In this document: piece by piece, positions 53,717 to 61,206 of the stretch
Position numbering within the stretch: the first letter of the stretch is position 1
How the letters are laid out: each line of letters opens with the position of its first letter
Assembly: GCA_036677805.1 (NCBI GenBank)
Contig: JAVBVS010000016.1
Location: 310,001 to 374,000, forward strand
Reading direction: 5' to 3'
Length of the DNA: 64,000 bases
Origin: SIG78 sp036677805
GTDB taxonomy: Bacteria > Verrucomicrobiota > Lentisphaeria > Victivallales > Victivallaceae
Notes under the pieces: generated by a model
The model's input: only the letters and a program-made list of their open reading frames with translations
Told to the model about the DNA's origin: nothing
The model's database searches: none
Translations under genes and position numbers: made by a program

Positions 53717-54148
53717 TCATTCGATGCTACGAAAACATTCTTTTTTTAACAGTTGTTGTGCTTCCGATCTAGTTAAAGAGCGAATTTTTGCGACTTTCTC
53801 ACATGATTTTCGTGAGAGTCTAACCTTTCCGGATTCCCACCGATTGACAGTTGCTGGGTTGGTACCCAGTAAAATTGCCAGTTCTGTTTGTGATACGCCA
53901 AGTTTTTTTTGTAGTGTCTTAAGTATTGTTCCATTGGCTCTTATTTGTTCAAACCACCGTTCAATTGTTTTTTTACATTCCATCTCAGCCTCTTTTTCAA
54001 GTTTGGATAGTCTTTTTTTGCATTCAGCCAATTCATCTTTCATTTTACGACTTTCAGCATTTTGTAATCGGAAATATTTTTTGATTTCATTATGAATGAA
54101 GATTCGAATTCGTTCCGCGATGATTTTTTGGATAGATGCCATTGTCAT
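53717..54148 (-). CDS. XRE-type HTH protein with N-terminal coiled coil
   Basis: A 143-residue protein. Residues 30-65 form a charged coiled-coil-like helix (KMKDELAECKKRLSKLEKEAE). The C-terminus has an XRE helix-turn-helix: LKTLQKKLGVSQTELAILLG, then NPATVNRWESGKV. It is a diverged paralogue of the next HTH gene with the same length and layout. Likely a DNA-binding antitoxin or regulator of the adjacent locus, by context only. Start may be 54148 or 54142. Confidence 0.75.
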   Translation of the reverse strand: MTMASIQKIIAERIRIFIHNEIKKYFRLQNAESRKMKDELAECKKRLSKLEKEAEMECKKTIERWFEQIRANGTILKTLQKKLGVSQTELAILLGTNPATVNRWESGKVRLSRKSCEKVAKIRSLTRSEAQQLLKKECFRSIE

Positions 54149-54274
54149 TATTCCATTAGTCCGTTGGTCTTATTGGGCGAATCATGCTCAAACCGTATGC
54201 ATGGTCGACACCCCATCATATCGAATAGACAATTTTGACCACGCAGACAGTAGTAATAATTCGATTTCTTTGCG

Positions 54275-54706
54275 TCAACATTGTTGTTTTTCTATGGTCG
54301 TTAACTCATATTCTTTTGAACTGAATGCTCTAAGGTTGGCAATAATGTCACCATGTGTCATCTGTCGTAATTCCTTGAACTGTTGTACTGTTTTTGTTCC
54401 GGGCTGGAATCGCCCTTTCTCCCAGCGGCAAATCGAGGTGTAATGACTCCCAAGAAGTAGCGCCAATTCCCGTTGTGACAATCCATGCTGGATTCGGAAC
54501 GTGACCATCTCCATCCCGGCCAGTTTCTTCGGAGATTCGTGATCGTTACTTGCCGAGGCCGAATGAATCATCTTTTCTGTCAGGAGAAGTCGTTTGTTTA
54601 TATCGGAAAGTTTATCATCAACCGTTTTCGGTAATAAGATTCGTACAATCCGTTCCGCTTCACGCCGTGCAATTTTCTTTACCTCATCAACAAGCGGTTC
54701 CGACAT
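54275..54706 (-). CDS. XRE-type HTH protein, possible antitoxin
   Basis: A 143-residue protein with a helical N-terminus (EVKKIARREAERIVRILLP) and a C-terminal XRE-like HTH: FRIQHGLSQRELALLLG, then YTSICRWEKGRF. GAGGGAAATC lies before the ATG at 54706. It begins 8 bases after the stop of the upstream 281-residue gene, so the two are translated in tandem. The order of large protein then small HTH protein resembles HigBA-type toxin-antitoxin operons. Confidence 0.75.
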   Translation of the reverse strand: MSEPLVDEVKKIARREAERIVRILLPKTVDDKLSDINKRLLLTEKMIHSASASNDHESPKKLAGMEMVTFRIQHGLSQRELALLLGSHYTSICRWEKGRFQPGTKTVQQFKELRQMTHGDIIANLRAFSSKEYELTTIEKQQC

Positions 54707-54714
54707 GATTTCCC

Positions 54715-55560
54715 TCAACTTGCCCGATTTGAAAGGTGATGTGGGAGCGATCCCACTACGACAAGTTCCGATGCCGAATCCCAGAAGAAGTAAATGCGCA
54801 GGCAATATCTTCTGTGGTAGGATGTGCCTTTGCATATCTTCATTTTGAGAAATTGCTGCTGATCGCTTCCACAGGGATAATTCACGAAATACTGACCGCC
54901 TTCTTCGCCGGCACGGGATTTATCGATTGAGCCCTTACAGAGGAGACCGAGTTCTCGACAGCGTTTTTTGAATTTATAATCACTGGAGGTTCCCAGGCGG
55001 GCGTTACGGTATTCATTGCCCAGCAGCAGCAAGGCTTGACAAACCAGTTCCGGCGACTCGTACTGCGCCTTGGATAGTCCCCGTTCCGCCCGGGGATGCA
55101 GCAGGACCTTGCCCGCCAGTTCATGTTTTGTCCAGTCGGCAATTTTATCAAACGAATCGGGATACGTGGATTTGCCGGACTTGTCAATCACCGCGACGCG
55201 GACACATTTTTCTTTCACTTCTTGTGTCTTGCGGCGCTGTCTGGTCAATTCGGCTTTCAGATTGATAAGTTCCCGGCGATAGTTCATCGCTTCTTCGTTT
55301 TTCCGCCGAAGTTCCTCGGTCAGGGATTGAACCGCGTTGTCCTCGTGATCCTGAATCATTGGGGCGGGAGAAAAATGCGCCTTCGAGATGATGGACACCT
55401 CTTCGCAAAGAATTTTTGCGTCGGAAAGGAAAAAGATTCCGCAGAAATCAAAATGAACACTTTGAGCGAACCGTCTTATCGTGCTCTTCAGAAACTGTTG
55501 AAATCCCGAAGGCCCCTTCAATTCGTTTCGTTCGAATTTCAGGATGCTGTCTTGAAACAT
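54715..55560 (-). CDS. 5'-truncated gene with coiled coil and a C-terminal RIYFFWD-type domain
   Basis: Not recognised. The 281 residues from the first usable ATG show a long coiled coil (about 75-115, LTEELRRKNEEAMNYRREL), a middle helical part (SKAQYESPELVCQALLLLGN, then KFKKRCRELGL) and a C-terminal domain YCLRIYFFWDSASELVVVGS ending SLPHHLSNRAS. The same frame stays open upstream of 55560 to about 55680, but similarity-like sequence (YDGAVRTYYPGFAVDDAFSK) begins only near 55632, precisely where the phage tape measure gene ends. I read this as a gene that lost its 5' end when it was joined to the prophage. A toxin role is a guess from the adjacent HTH gene. Confidence 0.55.
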   Translation of the reverse strand: MFQDSILKFERNELKGPSGFQQFLKSTIRRFAQSVHFDFCGIFFLSDAKILCEEVSIISKAHFSPAPMIQDHEDNAVQSLTEELRRKNEEAMNYRRELINLKAELTRQRRKTQEVKEKCVRVAVIDKSGKSTYPDSFDKIADWTKHELAGKVLLHPRAERGLSKAQYESPELVCQALLLLGNEYRNARLGTSSDYKFKKRCRELGLLCKGSIDKSRAGEEGGQYFVNYPCGSDQQQFLKMKICKGTSYHRRYCLRIYFFWDSASELVVVGSLPHHLSNRAS

Positions 55561-55624
55561 GATCGGATGTTTGCTGAAGGCGTCGTCAACCGCGAAACCG
55601 GGGTAATATGTTCTGACGGCGCCA

Positions 55625-56767
55625 TCATAAACCGTGCGCCGCGATCCATTCCGCGGTCTTGGTCAGGATGACTGACATTTTATTGAGAAGCAGCGTCAGT
55701 GCGTCGCCGATGATCCGTCCGACGGAGATCTCGACGCCTTCCACCGCCGACATGAAGATGCGGAACGCCCCGCCGACGCCTTTGTCCATTTCCGCCGAAG
55801 TCGAGGCCGCCGTTCCCTGGACGTTCTTCAGTTTCTTGATGAAATCGTCCAGCTGTTGGATGTTGCCGCCGAGCTGAAGCCCCGCGAGCGAGCCGCGCAA
55901 GTCGAAAATCTCCTCTGCAAATCCGAGGCGTTTGGCGGTCGGCATCGTCGCCATCGCCTTGGCGATGTCCGCCATGATCTCAGGCATGCTCCGCAGATTT
56001 CCGTTGGCGTCGACAGTCGCAATCCCGATGGCTTTCAGCTTGTCCTGTACGTCCGTTTTGGCGAATTGCGAGTAGGATTTCCGAAGGGCCGTTCCAGCAA
56101 GCGAGCCCTTGATGCCCATATTCGCCAGCACGCCCAATGCGCCGGAGACGTTGACGATGTTGTCCTTCGCCGCCGCCGCCTGCGGACCGGCCATCTTCAA
56201 GCCTTCGGCAAGGTCGGTCAGCGTCTGCGCCGAACCGTTCGCGGTCGCGGTCAGGATGTCCGACACATCCGCCATTTTGGAACTTTCGATGCCGAACACC
56301 CGCATGTTGTTGGCCGCGATTTCAGCGGCCTCCGCAAGATCCGTCCCGGTCGCTCTCGACAGGTTCAGAACCGCCGGAATCGCCGCTTCGATCTCTTTGG
56401 CGTTGAAGCCCATCCGGCCCATGGCAGTCATGCCGTCCGCCACCTGTTTTGCGGTGAAACTGGTTTCGCGTCCCAGCTTTTCCGCGACCTCGGTCAGCCG
56501 CTGGAATTCCTTTTCGGTCGCGCCGGAGACCGCCTTGACCATCCGCATCTGGTCGTCGAAATCCGCGAACGTCTTGGTGGCGAACGCGAACGGAGCCGCC
56601 GCGATGGTCGCCACCGTCACCATGCCTTTTCCGGCGGTGGTCAGCGATGTGCCGAAATTCTTTATCTTCGCTTGCGCCTGTTTGAGACCGCGCTCCAGCC
56701 TGGTCTGGTCGAGCATGATCTCGACAAACGCCCGGCCGGCCTTCACATTACCGCTTGCACCCGCCAA
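55625..56767 (-). CDS. Phage tail tape measure protein, C-terminally truncated
   Basis: The N-terminal 380 residues of a TP901-type tape measure protein. The family core is evident: KTFADFDDQMRMVKAVSGATEK, then LGRETSFTAKQVADGMTAMGR and NNMRVFGIESSKMADVSDIL, plus ALGVLANMGIKGSLAGTALR. Normal proteins run to 700-1200 residues; here the frame stops after EWIAAHGL at the junction with the AT-rich segment. The start is a TTG at 56767 with an excellent AAAGGAGGTGA upstream. Probably non-functional for tail assembly. Confidence 0.85.
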   Translation of the reverse strand: MAGASGNVKAGRAFVEIMLDQTRLERGLKQAQAKIKNFGTSLTTAGKGMVTVATIAAAPFAFATKTFADFDDQMRMVKAVSGATEKEFQRLTEVAEKLGRETSFTAKQVADGMTAMGRMGFNAKEIEAAIPAVLNLSRATGTDLAEAAEIAANNMRVFGIESSKMADVSDILTATANGSAQTLTDLAEGLKMAGPQAAAAKDNIVNVSGALGVLANMGIKGSLAGTALRKSYSQFAKTDVQDKLKAIGIATVDANGNLRSMPEIMADIAKAMATMPTAKRLGFAEEIFDLRGSLAGLQLGGNIQQLDDFIKKLKNVQGTAASTSAEMDKGVGGAFRIFMSAVEGVEISVGRIIGDALTLLLNKMSVILTKTAEWIAAHGL

Positions 56768-56791
56768 TCGAAATCACCTCCTTTAAAATGG

Positions 56792-56867
56792 TTCTGCCTA
56801 TAAATTCGCTCATTCTGCCTATTTTGATTTGAAAATTATGCAGAACGCGGTTATGGTATAGGCAGAA
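56792..56867. promoter_or_regulatory. Three TTCTGCCTAT sites at the fic promoter
   Basis: TTCTGCCTAT occurs at 56792-56801 and 56813-56822 and inverted (ATAGGCAGAA) at 56858-56867. The last pair, 56813 and 56867, forms a widely spaced inverted repeat. A likely fic promoter, TTGAAA (56829-56834), 17 bases, TATGGT (56852-56857), lies between them, so binding would block or bend it. Confidence 0.55.
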
Positions 56868-56892
56868 AGATCATAACCGAGGGAAGCCGAAC

Positions 56893-57939
56893 ATGAGAAC
56901 TTTTGATTACACGTCGTTTCCGGCAAAGCTGCTGACGCCTGAAATCAGCAATCTTTTGTCCGCCATCCACGAGTATCGCGGAAAGCAGGATTTATATGTC
57001 ACCGCCAAGCGGGATATTCTGCGGACGCTGTTGGAAGTCGCGGTTATTCAAAGCACCGACGCCTCCAACCGCATCGAAGGAATTTTCACCTCGGACGAAC
57101 GGTTGAAGGAACTGGTCGAGAAAAAGATCGAACCGATCAACCGCAATGAAAAGGAAATCGCCGGATACCGGGACGTGCTGGCGACCATTCATGAAAATTA
57201 TGAATACATCCCCGTCACGCCGAATTCGATTCTGCAGCTGCACCGCGACCTCTATTCGTTCCATCCGTCCGGAATCGGCGGACACTGGAAGAACAGCGAC
57301 AATCTTATCGCCGAAAAAGGCCCGGATGGTCAAAACCATGTCCGGTTCAAGCCCGTTTCCGCCCTTGAAACGCCGGATGCCATGGAACGGCTTTGTCACG
57401 CATTCGACGGGGCCATCCGGCAAGGGACGCATGACCCGCTCCTGCTGTCCGCGCTTTTCGTGTTCGATTTTCTCTGTGTCCACCCGTTCAATGACGGCAA
57501 TGGACGCATGAGTCGGTTGTTGACGTTGCTGCTGCTTTACCGCGGCGGCTACATCGTCGGGAAATACATCAGTTTGGAAATGCTGATTGAAAAGTCAAAG
57601 CGAACCTATTACGAAACCTTGCAGGAGAGTTCGTCCGGTTGGAATGACGGAAAAAACGATTACATTCCGTTTCTGCGGTATTTACTTGGAATTGTATTAA
57701 AAGCATACCGCGAATTTTCGGATCGGGTTGAACACACGGTTCTTTCCCGTTCGAACAAATCGGAACGCATCCGGCTGGTGTTTGAACAACGGTTGGGCAA
57801 AATTTCCAAGCGCGACATCGCGGATGCCTGCCCCGATATCAGTATCGCCATGATTGAACAGACCCTCAAGCAAATGCTTGACGAGGGAGTCATTCAAAAA
57901 GTCGGAGCCGGGAAAAACACCGCCTACGTCAAGCGGTAA
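56893..57939 (+). CDS. Fic family protein, class II with N-terminal inhibitory helix
   Basis: A 348-residue Fic protein that transfers AMP (or another nucleotide part) to a protein hydroxyl. The catalytic motif HPFNDGNGR is at residues 197-205 and is complete. The inhibitory motif S58-NRI-E62-G63 ([S/T]xxxE[G/N]) lies N-terminal, so it is class II and self-restrained. The C-terminal about 60 residues (IRLVFEQRLGKISKRDIADAC, then AMIEQTLKQMLDEGVIQKV) look like a winged helix, suggesting DNA binding and autoregulation at the TTCTGCCTAT sites. It is rightward in a leftward prophage operon and its end overlaps a tail gene by 11 bases. GAGGGAAG precedes the ATG. Confidence 0.92.
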   Translation: MRTFDYTSFPAKLLTPEISNLLSAIHEYRGKQDLYVTAKRDILRTLLEVAVIQSTDASNRIEGIFTSDERLKELVEKKIEPINRNEKEIAGYRDVLATIHENYEYIPVTPNSILQLHRDLYSFHPSGIGGHWKNSDNLIAEKGPDGQNHVRFKPVSALETPDAMERLCHAFDGAIRQGTHDPLLLSALFVFDFLCVHPFNDGNGRMSRLLTLLLLYRGGYIVGKYISLEMLIEKSKRTYYETLQESSSGWNDGKNDYIPFLRYLLGIVLKAYREFSDRVEHTVLSRSNKSERIRLVFEQRLGKISKRDIADACPDISIAMIEQTLKQMLDEGVIQKVGAGKNTAYVKR

Positions 57940-58180
57940 TTACCATCCTTTTCGGGTCGGGAAGCATCCTCCTGAGCTGCGCCATGGTGATTTTCATCAC
58001 CGGCTTCGCCTTTTGTGAATACGGGTTGAAATCCGCTGGTTTGACTGGCTTGCTCTTCTTTGGATCGCGGAGGATGTTGGCGACCAGCGCCATGAGACAG
58101 GAGGTTTGTCCCCATTCCAGCCGTCCCCGTCCCTCGGCCATTTTTACGAGTTCGCGCAGGGTGAACGGGTCGGGGTTCAC
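57929..58180 (-). CDS. Tail assembly chaperone, second protein (gpT-like)
   Basis: An 83-residue product beginning at a GTG (58180) that overlaps the stop of the preceding chaperone (GTGA). It reads NPDPFTLRELVKMAEGRGR, then SCLMALVANILRDPKK, a helical pattern of phage tail assembly chaperones where WGQTS and a C-terminal basic tail recur. The frame is in the -1 position relative to the upstream gene. Lambda G/GT pairs use programmed frameshifting at this place, but here a restart at GTG explains it without slippage. Confidence 0.65.
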   Translation of the reverse strand: MNPDPFTLRELVKMAEGRGRLEWGQTSCLMALVANILRDPKKSKPVKPADFNPYSQKAKPVMKITMAQLRRMLPDPKRMVITA

Positions 58181-58668
58181 TCCGCAGATTCCGGCGCACT
58201 CGCAGACAAGCCGGTCAACCGTTCCAGCTCGGACACCAGACGGTCTTCGAACTTGCCGTCCGACAGAAGGTCGTTCATCTTCTTTCGGGCGATCTCCTCG
58301 AAACGTCTGGTCGCCGACAGAATCTTTTTGAACGCCAGCCGTTTCGCCTCGGGGAAAAAATCGATGATCTCGTCGAGAAGCGCCGAAGTCGCGTGGTCGA
58401 TGGCGTCCCCGGCCATCGCCGCCCCGAATTCCCCGTCCGTCACATTCCTGGAATCGCACTCCGGCTTGCAGACGGCGTAGAGCACGTCCACGAGCAAAAC
58501 AGGATCGGTCGAGAGTCGTTCCAGCAGTTTCGCGCTCGGCTGGTTCTTCGCGTCCAGTTCGATGATGGAATTCAAATCCACGTCGCAGAGCGCCCGAACG
58601 CGCTTGATCGCGGCGACGTTCACCGCGAGCGTCCACACGCGCCCGGCGTTGTCGGTAAAACTTTTCAT
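58177..58668 (-). CDS. Tail assembly chaperone (gpG-like)
   Basis: A 163-residue protein located between tail tube and tape measure, the canonical place for gpG. It starts KSFTDNAGRVWTLAVNVAAI, a beta-strand start typical of such chaperones, followed by helices (HATSALLDEIIDFFPEAK, then LERLTGLSASAP). AAAGGA lies 10 bases before the ATG. The leftward order tail tube (59750), this gene, gpT-like gene and tape measure is the standard siphophage order, broken only by the rightward cargo genes. Confidence 0.7.
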   Translation of the reverse strand: MKSFTDNAGRVWTLAVNVAAIKRVRALCDVDLNSIIELDAKNQPSAKLLERLSTDPVLLVDVLYAVCKPECDSRNVTDGEFGAAMAGDAIDHATSALLDEIIDFFPEAKRLAFKKILSATRRFEEIARKKMNDLLSDGKFEDRLVSELERLTGLSASAPESAE

Positions 58669-58714
58669 ATGGAAACAGTCCTTTGTTGTAAATAGGGTTG
58701 ACGGAAGAAAAAAC

Positions 58715-58742
58715 TTGAAAAATCCATTTGAGGTTGTACATT
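58715..58742 (+). promoter_or_regulatory. Sigma-70-like promoter of mntA-hepT
   Basis: TTGAAA (58715-58720), 16 bases, TACATT (58737-58742). It gives the toxin-antitoxin pair its own rightward promoter, needed because it lies antisense to the prophage operon. Confidence 0.5.
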
Positions 58743-58791
58743 AAATTCCAGAGGTTTTGTACCGGAATTTCAACTTAAACAGGAATCGCAA

Positions 58792-59082
58792 ATGTGCCAG
58801 CTTGACAGACTTCAACGGCTGAAAGCCGAGATCTATCGGATTGCGCAAAGGCATCATGCCCGTAAGGTGTATGTCTTCGGTTCTTGCGCCCGTAAGGAGG
58901 AGACGCCGGGAAGCGACGTCGATCTTCTTGTGGATCTTCGACCTCAGGCCACGCTGTTCGACATGATGGATATTCAAGATGCGCTGGAAGCCTTGCTTGA
59001 CTGCAAAGTTGATGTTGTCTCAAAAAACGGGTTGAATCCCTATTTGCGTGAAAGCGTTCTGAAAGAGGCGGTTCTGTTATGA
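58792..59082 (+). CDS. mntA: MntA-type nucleotidyltransferase antitoxin
   Basis: A 96-residue minimal nucleotidyltransferase. The catalytic signature is G30-S31 followed by ten residues and D42-V-D44 (GSX10DXD), all intact. In characterised MntA-HepT systems MntA adds AMP groups to a tyrosine of HepT and so silences the toxin. AGGA lies 8 bases before the ATG. It overlaps hepT by 4 bases (ATGA), the standard coupled arrangement. Confidence 0.93.
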   Translation: MCQLDRLQRLKAEIYRIAQRHHARKVYVFGSCARKEETPGSDVDLLVDLRPQATLFDMMDIQDALEALLDCKVDVVSKNGLNPYLRESVLKEAVLL

Positions 59083-59744
59083 GCAGCCGAGGAGATGCAT
59101 TCTTTCTGTTGAACATTGTCGACGCATTGAAGGATATTGCCGAATATACGAGCGATGGCAAGGCCGCATTTCTTGTAGAAAAAATGCGAAGGGATGCCAT
59201 CGAACGAAAATTTGAAATTCTTGGAGAGGCCGTGAAAAACCTCTCTTCCGATTTTATTTCGAAACATCCCAATGTCCCGTGGTCGCACATGGCTCGTTTC
59301 CGCGATCTTTTGGCGCATCACTACTTCGGCATTGACTTGAATGCGGTCTGGGAAATTTCCCAAGGCGATGTCGCCTCGGCCCTGTCGATAATTCGTGCCA
59401 TGCCGGAATATCTGTCCGCACGGGCGGATTATGAAAAGACACTGCAAACCCGTCAAGCCGCGGTCGACAGACTACGTGCCCTGAAGGCGCAAATCGGATC
59501 AGTCATGCGGCGTTTTGGCGTGGACAGTTTTAAACTGACCCAAGAGAGCGCCGAGCAAAAAGAAGAACAGGATATTGAAATTGATTTTATCGTTCAATTT
59601 CAAGAATCCAAGCCCTTGTTTGCGATTGTTGAACTTCAGAATGAATTAACGTGCCTGATCGGTTGCAAGGTTTCCATCTTGACCGCAGGATGCGAACTTG
59701 TGAAGTCGAACCCGCAAATACTGACAAACGCTGTGGAACTCTAA
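59079..59744 (+). CDS. hepT: HepT-like HEPN toxin fused to a dead MntA-like domain
   Basis: A 221-residue protein. Residues 1-120 are a HepT/DUF86 HEPN RNase with the full active motif R75-DLLA-H80-H-Y82 (RX4HXY). After a linker helix (120-140) a second region aligns without gaps to MntA: FKLTQESAEQKEEQDIEIDF against VYVFGSCARKEETPGSDVDL. In this copy G-S become Q-E and the first D becomes E, so the nucleotidyltransferase site is lost, while the later LFxxxxLQxxLxxLxxxKVxxxT frame and the end NAVEL (EAVLL in MntA) are kept. HepT alone is normally about 115-145 residues. The fusion is likely to alter neutralisation or complex assembly. Confidence 0.9.
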   Translation: MSSRGDAFFLLNIVDALKDIAEYTSDGKAAFLVEKMRRDAIERKFEILGEAVKNLSSDFISKHPNVPWSHMARFRDLLAHHYFGIDLNAVWEISQGDVASALSIIRAMPEYLSARADYEKTLQTRQAAVDRLRALKAQIGSVMRRFGVDSFKLTQESAEQKEEQDIEIDFIVQFQESKPLFAIVELQNELTCLIGCKVSILTAGCELVKSNPQILTNAVEL

Positions 59745-59749
59745 TGTGA

Positions 59750-60160
59750 TTACGTCCATACCGGAGCGCGGGTCGAAGCGGTCGGCTTCGCGGTGACGGA
59801 CACCGTGACGGCCTCTTCGAGGTTTTGCTCCATGCTGAATCCGGTGATCGACCAGTCGGCGTCGAGTCCGCTGCCATTGCCGTCCGTCACGAACAGCGAA
59901 ATCGGCGTGTTGCCGAAATACGCCGTCTGGAAAGCGGTGAAGTCCGCGTCCTCGGTGTCGTAAAGGATGCCGAACTCCAACGATGCCTCCTTCAGCGTCG
60001 CCACGGATGCCTTCCAGCCTTGCGTCGCACGGGTGGTCACGTCCGCTTCGCCGGATTCGAGGTTGAGGGTAAGGTCTTTGACGTTTTTGACTTCGGTCGC
60101 GCCGGTCGCGCCGGCGGTTCCCCGAAGCAGCTTCGTGTCAAGGCCGAGAACGATAGCCAT
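59750..60160 (-). CDS. Phage major tail tube protein
   Basis: A 136-residue protein with the beta-rich profile of a siphophage tail tube subunit: GLDTKLLRGTAGATGATEVK at the start, then NVKDLTLNLESGEADVTTRA and GWKASVATLKEASLEFGILY, a pattern often annotated as tail tube or major tail protein in TP901/HK97-like phages. AAGGAG lies before the ATG. The position downstream of gp10-like and connector genes is exactly that expected. Confidence 0.8.
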   Translation of the reverse strand: MAIVLGLDTKLLRGTAGATGATEVKNVKDLTLNLESGEADVTTRATQGWKASVATLKEASLEFGILYDTEDADFTAFQTAYFGNTPISLFVTDGNGSGLDADWSITGFSMEQNLEEAVTVSVTAKPTASTRAPVWT

Positions 60161-60179
60161 AAGAGAAAACTCCTTGTGT

Positions 60180-60575
60180 TTATGGTTTTACAGAGTCCGC
60201 CCACAGTTTGGGAAGCGCCGGGGCGGTTTTCACCAGCGTCGGTCCCATCAGCGGTCGCTTGGGATATTTGCGGCGGCGGTACATGCCGCCGAATTCATGG
60301 GCGGTCATGGAGATTCCGATGAACTTTTTCGCGGGGCCGATCACCACTGCCATGCGGTTCTTTTCCACGCCGAAGAGAATCGAGCGTTTCAGCAAGCCTC
60401 GGCGGGTGTGCGGCGGCGTCCCGGGACTGGAAGCCTTTGAAGAGCGGGAAACCGCGTTCCTTGCTGACTTGCGGATATACGCCCCGGCACGGCGGAGGGC
60501 TTTCAGACTGCCCTTCCTCACCTTGGAAATCACCTCGGCATCGTCGAATTCGACCCGGACTTTCGTTCCGGTCAT
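60180..60575 (-). CDS. HK97 gp10-like tail-completion protein
   Basis: A 131-residue basic protein. KGSLKALRRAGAYIRKSARN and HEFGGMYRRRKYPKRPLMGP are characteristic of the gp10/virion-morphogenesis family, which completes the head-tail joint. It overlaps the upstream gene by 4 bases (ATGA). Confidence 0.75.
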   Translation of the reverse strand: MTGTKVRVEFDDAEVISKVRKGSLKALRRAGAYIRKSARNAVSRSSKASSPGTPPHTRRGLLKRSILFGVEKNRMAVVIGPAKKFIGISMTAHEFGGMYRRRKYPKRPLMGPTLVKTAPALPKLWADSVKP

Positions 60576-60967
60576 GCCTTGACGAGCTTGAACGTGAGTT
60601 CAATCACGCTGGTGAACTGGCCGCGCTCCCGGAGATGCTCCGGCGAGTAGATAGGATTGTAGGCGACGCATACGCACGTCGCCCCGGCCAGTTTTCGGTT
60701 CAGGAACCCAAGGCCGAGTCCCTCGACAAATTGAAGCATCGCGTCGAGTCCGTCCTCGCCGCATCGTTTCAGGACGCCGACTTGGACTTTCGGCAGCTCC
60801 TCGCGGGCGGTTCTGGAAACGGCCTTGTATTCCGTCGAGAGCGGCACGACCACCACGCGCATTTCGTCCAAATCCCGCAATTCGTATTCCGGAAAATAGA
60901 GGACTTCGGCGTGATAATCGGACAATTCGGCAGCGACCGCGTTGGCAATATTCAGCACTTCCGACAT
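60572..60967 (-). CDS. Phage head-tail or minor tail protein
   Basis: A 131-residue protein with no diagnostic motif, but it occupies the slot of the tail terminator (gpU-like) gene between connector and gp10-like genes. It starts SEVLNIANAVAAELSDYHAE and ends in a beta-strand tail TSVIELTFKLVKA, both compatible with the tail terminator fold. Two in-frame start codons precede; the ATG at 60967 has GGAGG at 5 bases. Confidence 0.55.
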   Translation of the reverse strand: MSEVLNIANAVAAELSDYHAEVLYFPEYELRDLDEMRVVVVPLSTEYKAVSRTAREELPKVQVGVLKRCGEDGLDAMLQFVEGLGLGFLNRKLAGATCVCVAYNPIYSPEHLRERGQFTSVIELTFKLVKA

Positions 60968-60969
60968 CA

Positions 60970-61206
60970 TCACCTCCGCATGAATTCCATGACGATGTTG
61001 CCGATGGCGGCGATCAGCGCGAGCACCGCCGCGCCCATGGCCGACAGCATCGTTTTCTGCAGGTCGGCGGCGGGCTTGCAGGGCGGATAATGGTGCTGTC
61101 CAACCTCAAAATGCATCTTCAACATGCCTTTCAACTCCGCAAGCTCAAGCCGTGATTGATTCACGGCCTCCCACAAATCCCGGTGGTCGGGTATGTCATT
61201 CGGCAT
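60970..61206 (-). CDS. Small membrane-anchored phage protein
   Basis: A 78-residue protein with a charged N-terminal helix (WEAVNQSRLELAELKGMLK) and a single C-terminal membrane helix (AMGAAVLALIAAIGNIVMEF). Similar small proteins are annotated as holin-like or gp6-like in prophages, but its location among structural genes does not favour a lysis role. Function unknown. It overlaps the antirepressor-like gene by 11 bases. Confidence 0.6.
   Translation of the reverse strand: MPNDIPDHRDLWEAVNQSRLELAELKGMLKMHFEVGQHHYPPCKPAADLQKTMLSAMGAAVLALIAAIGNIVMEFMRR

Larger units (their letters stand above)
52166..55630. other. AT-rich foreign segment between AlkA remnant and prophage
   Basis: This stretch is clearly richer in A and T than the chromosome on either side, and its codon use differs. 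It contains a leftward DDE transposase, two leftward HTH genes and a 5'-truncated gene. I looked for terminal inverted repeats around the transposase (52214-52384 and 53498-53716) and found none that I could support. The two intergenic gaps there hold nothing else recognised. Confidence 0.6.

Noticed and set aside
58177..58230. Programmed -1 ribosomal frameshift in the tail chaperone overlap
   Set aside because: Frame relation is right but no X-XXY-YYZ heptamer was found, and a GTG restart explains translation.
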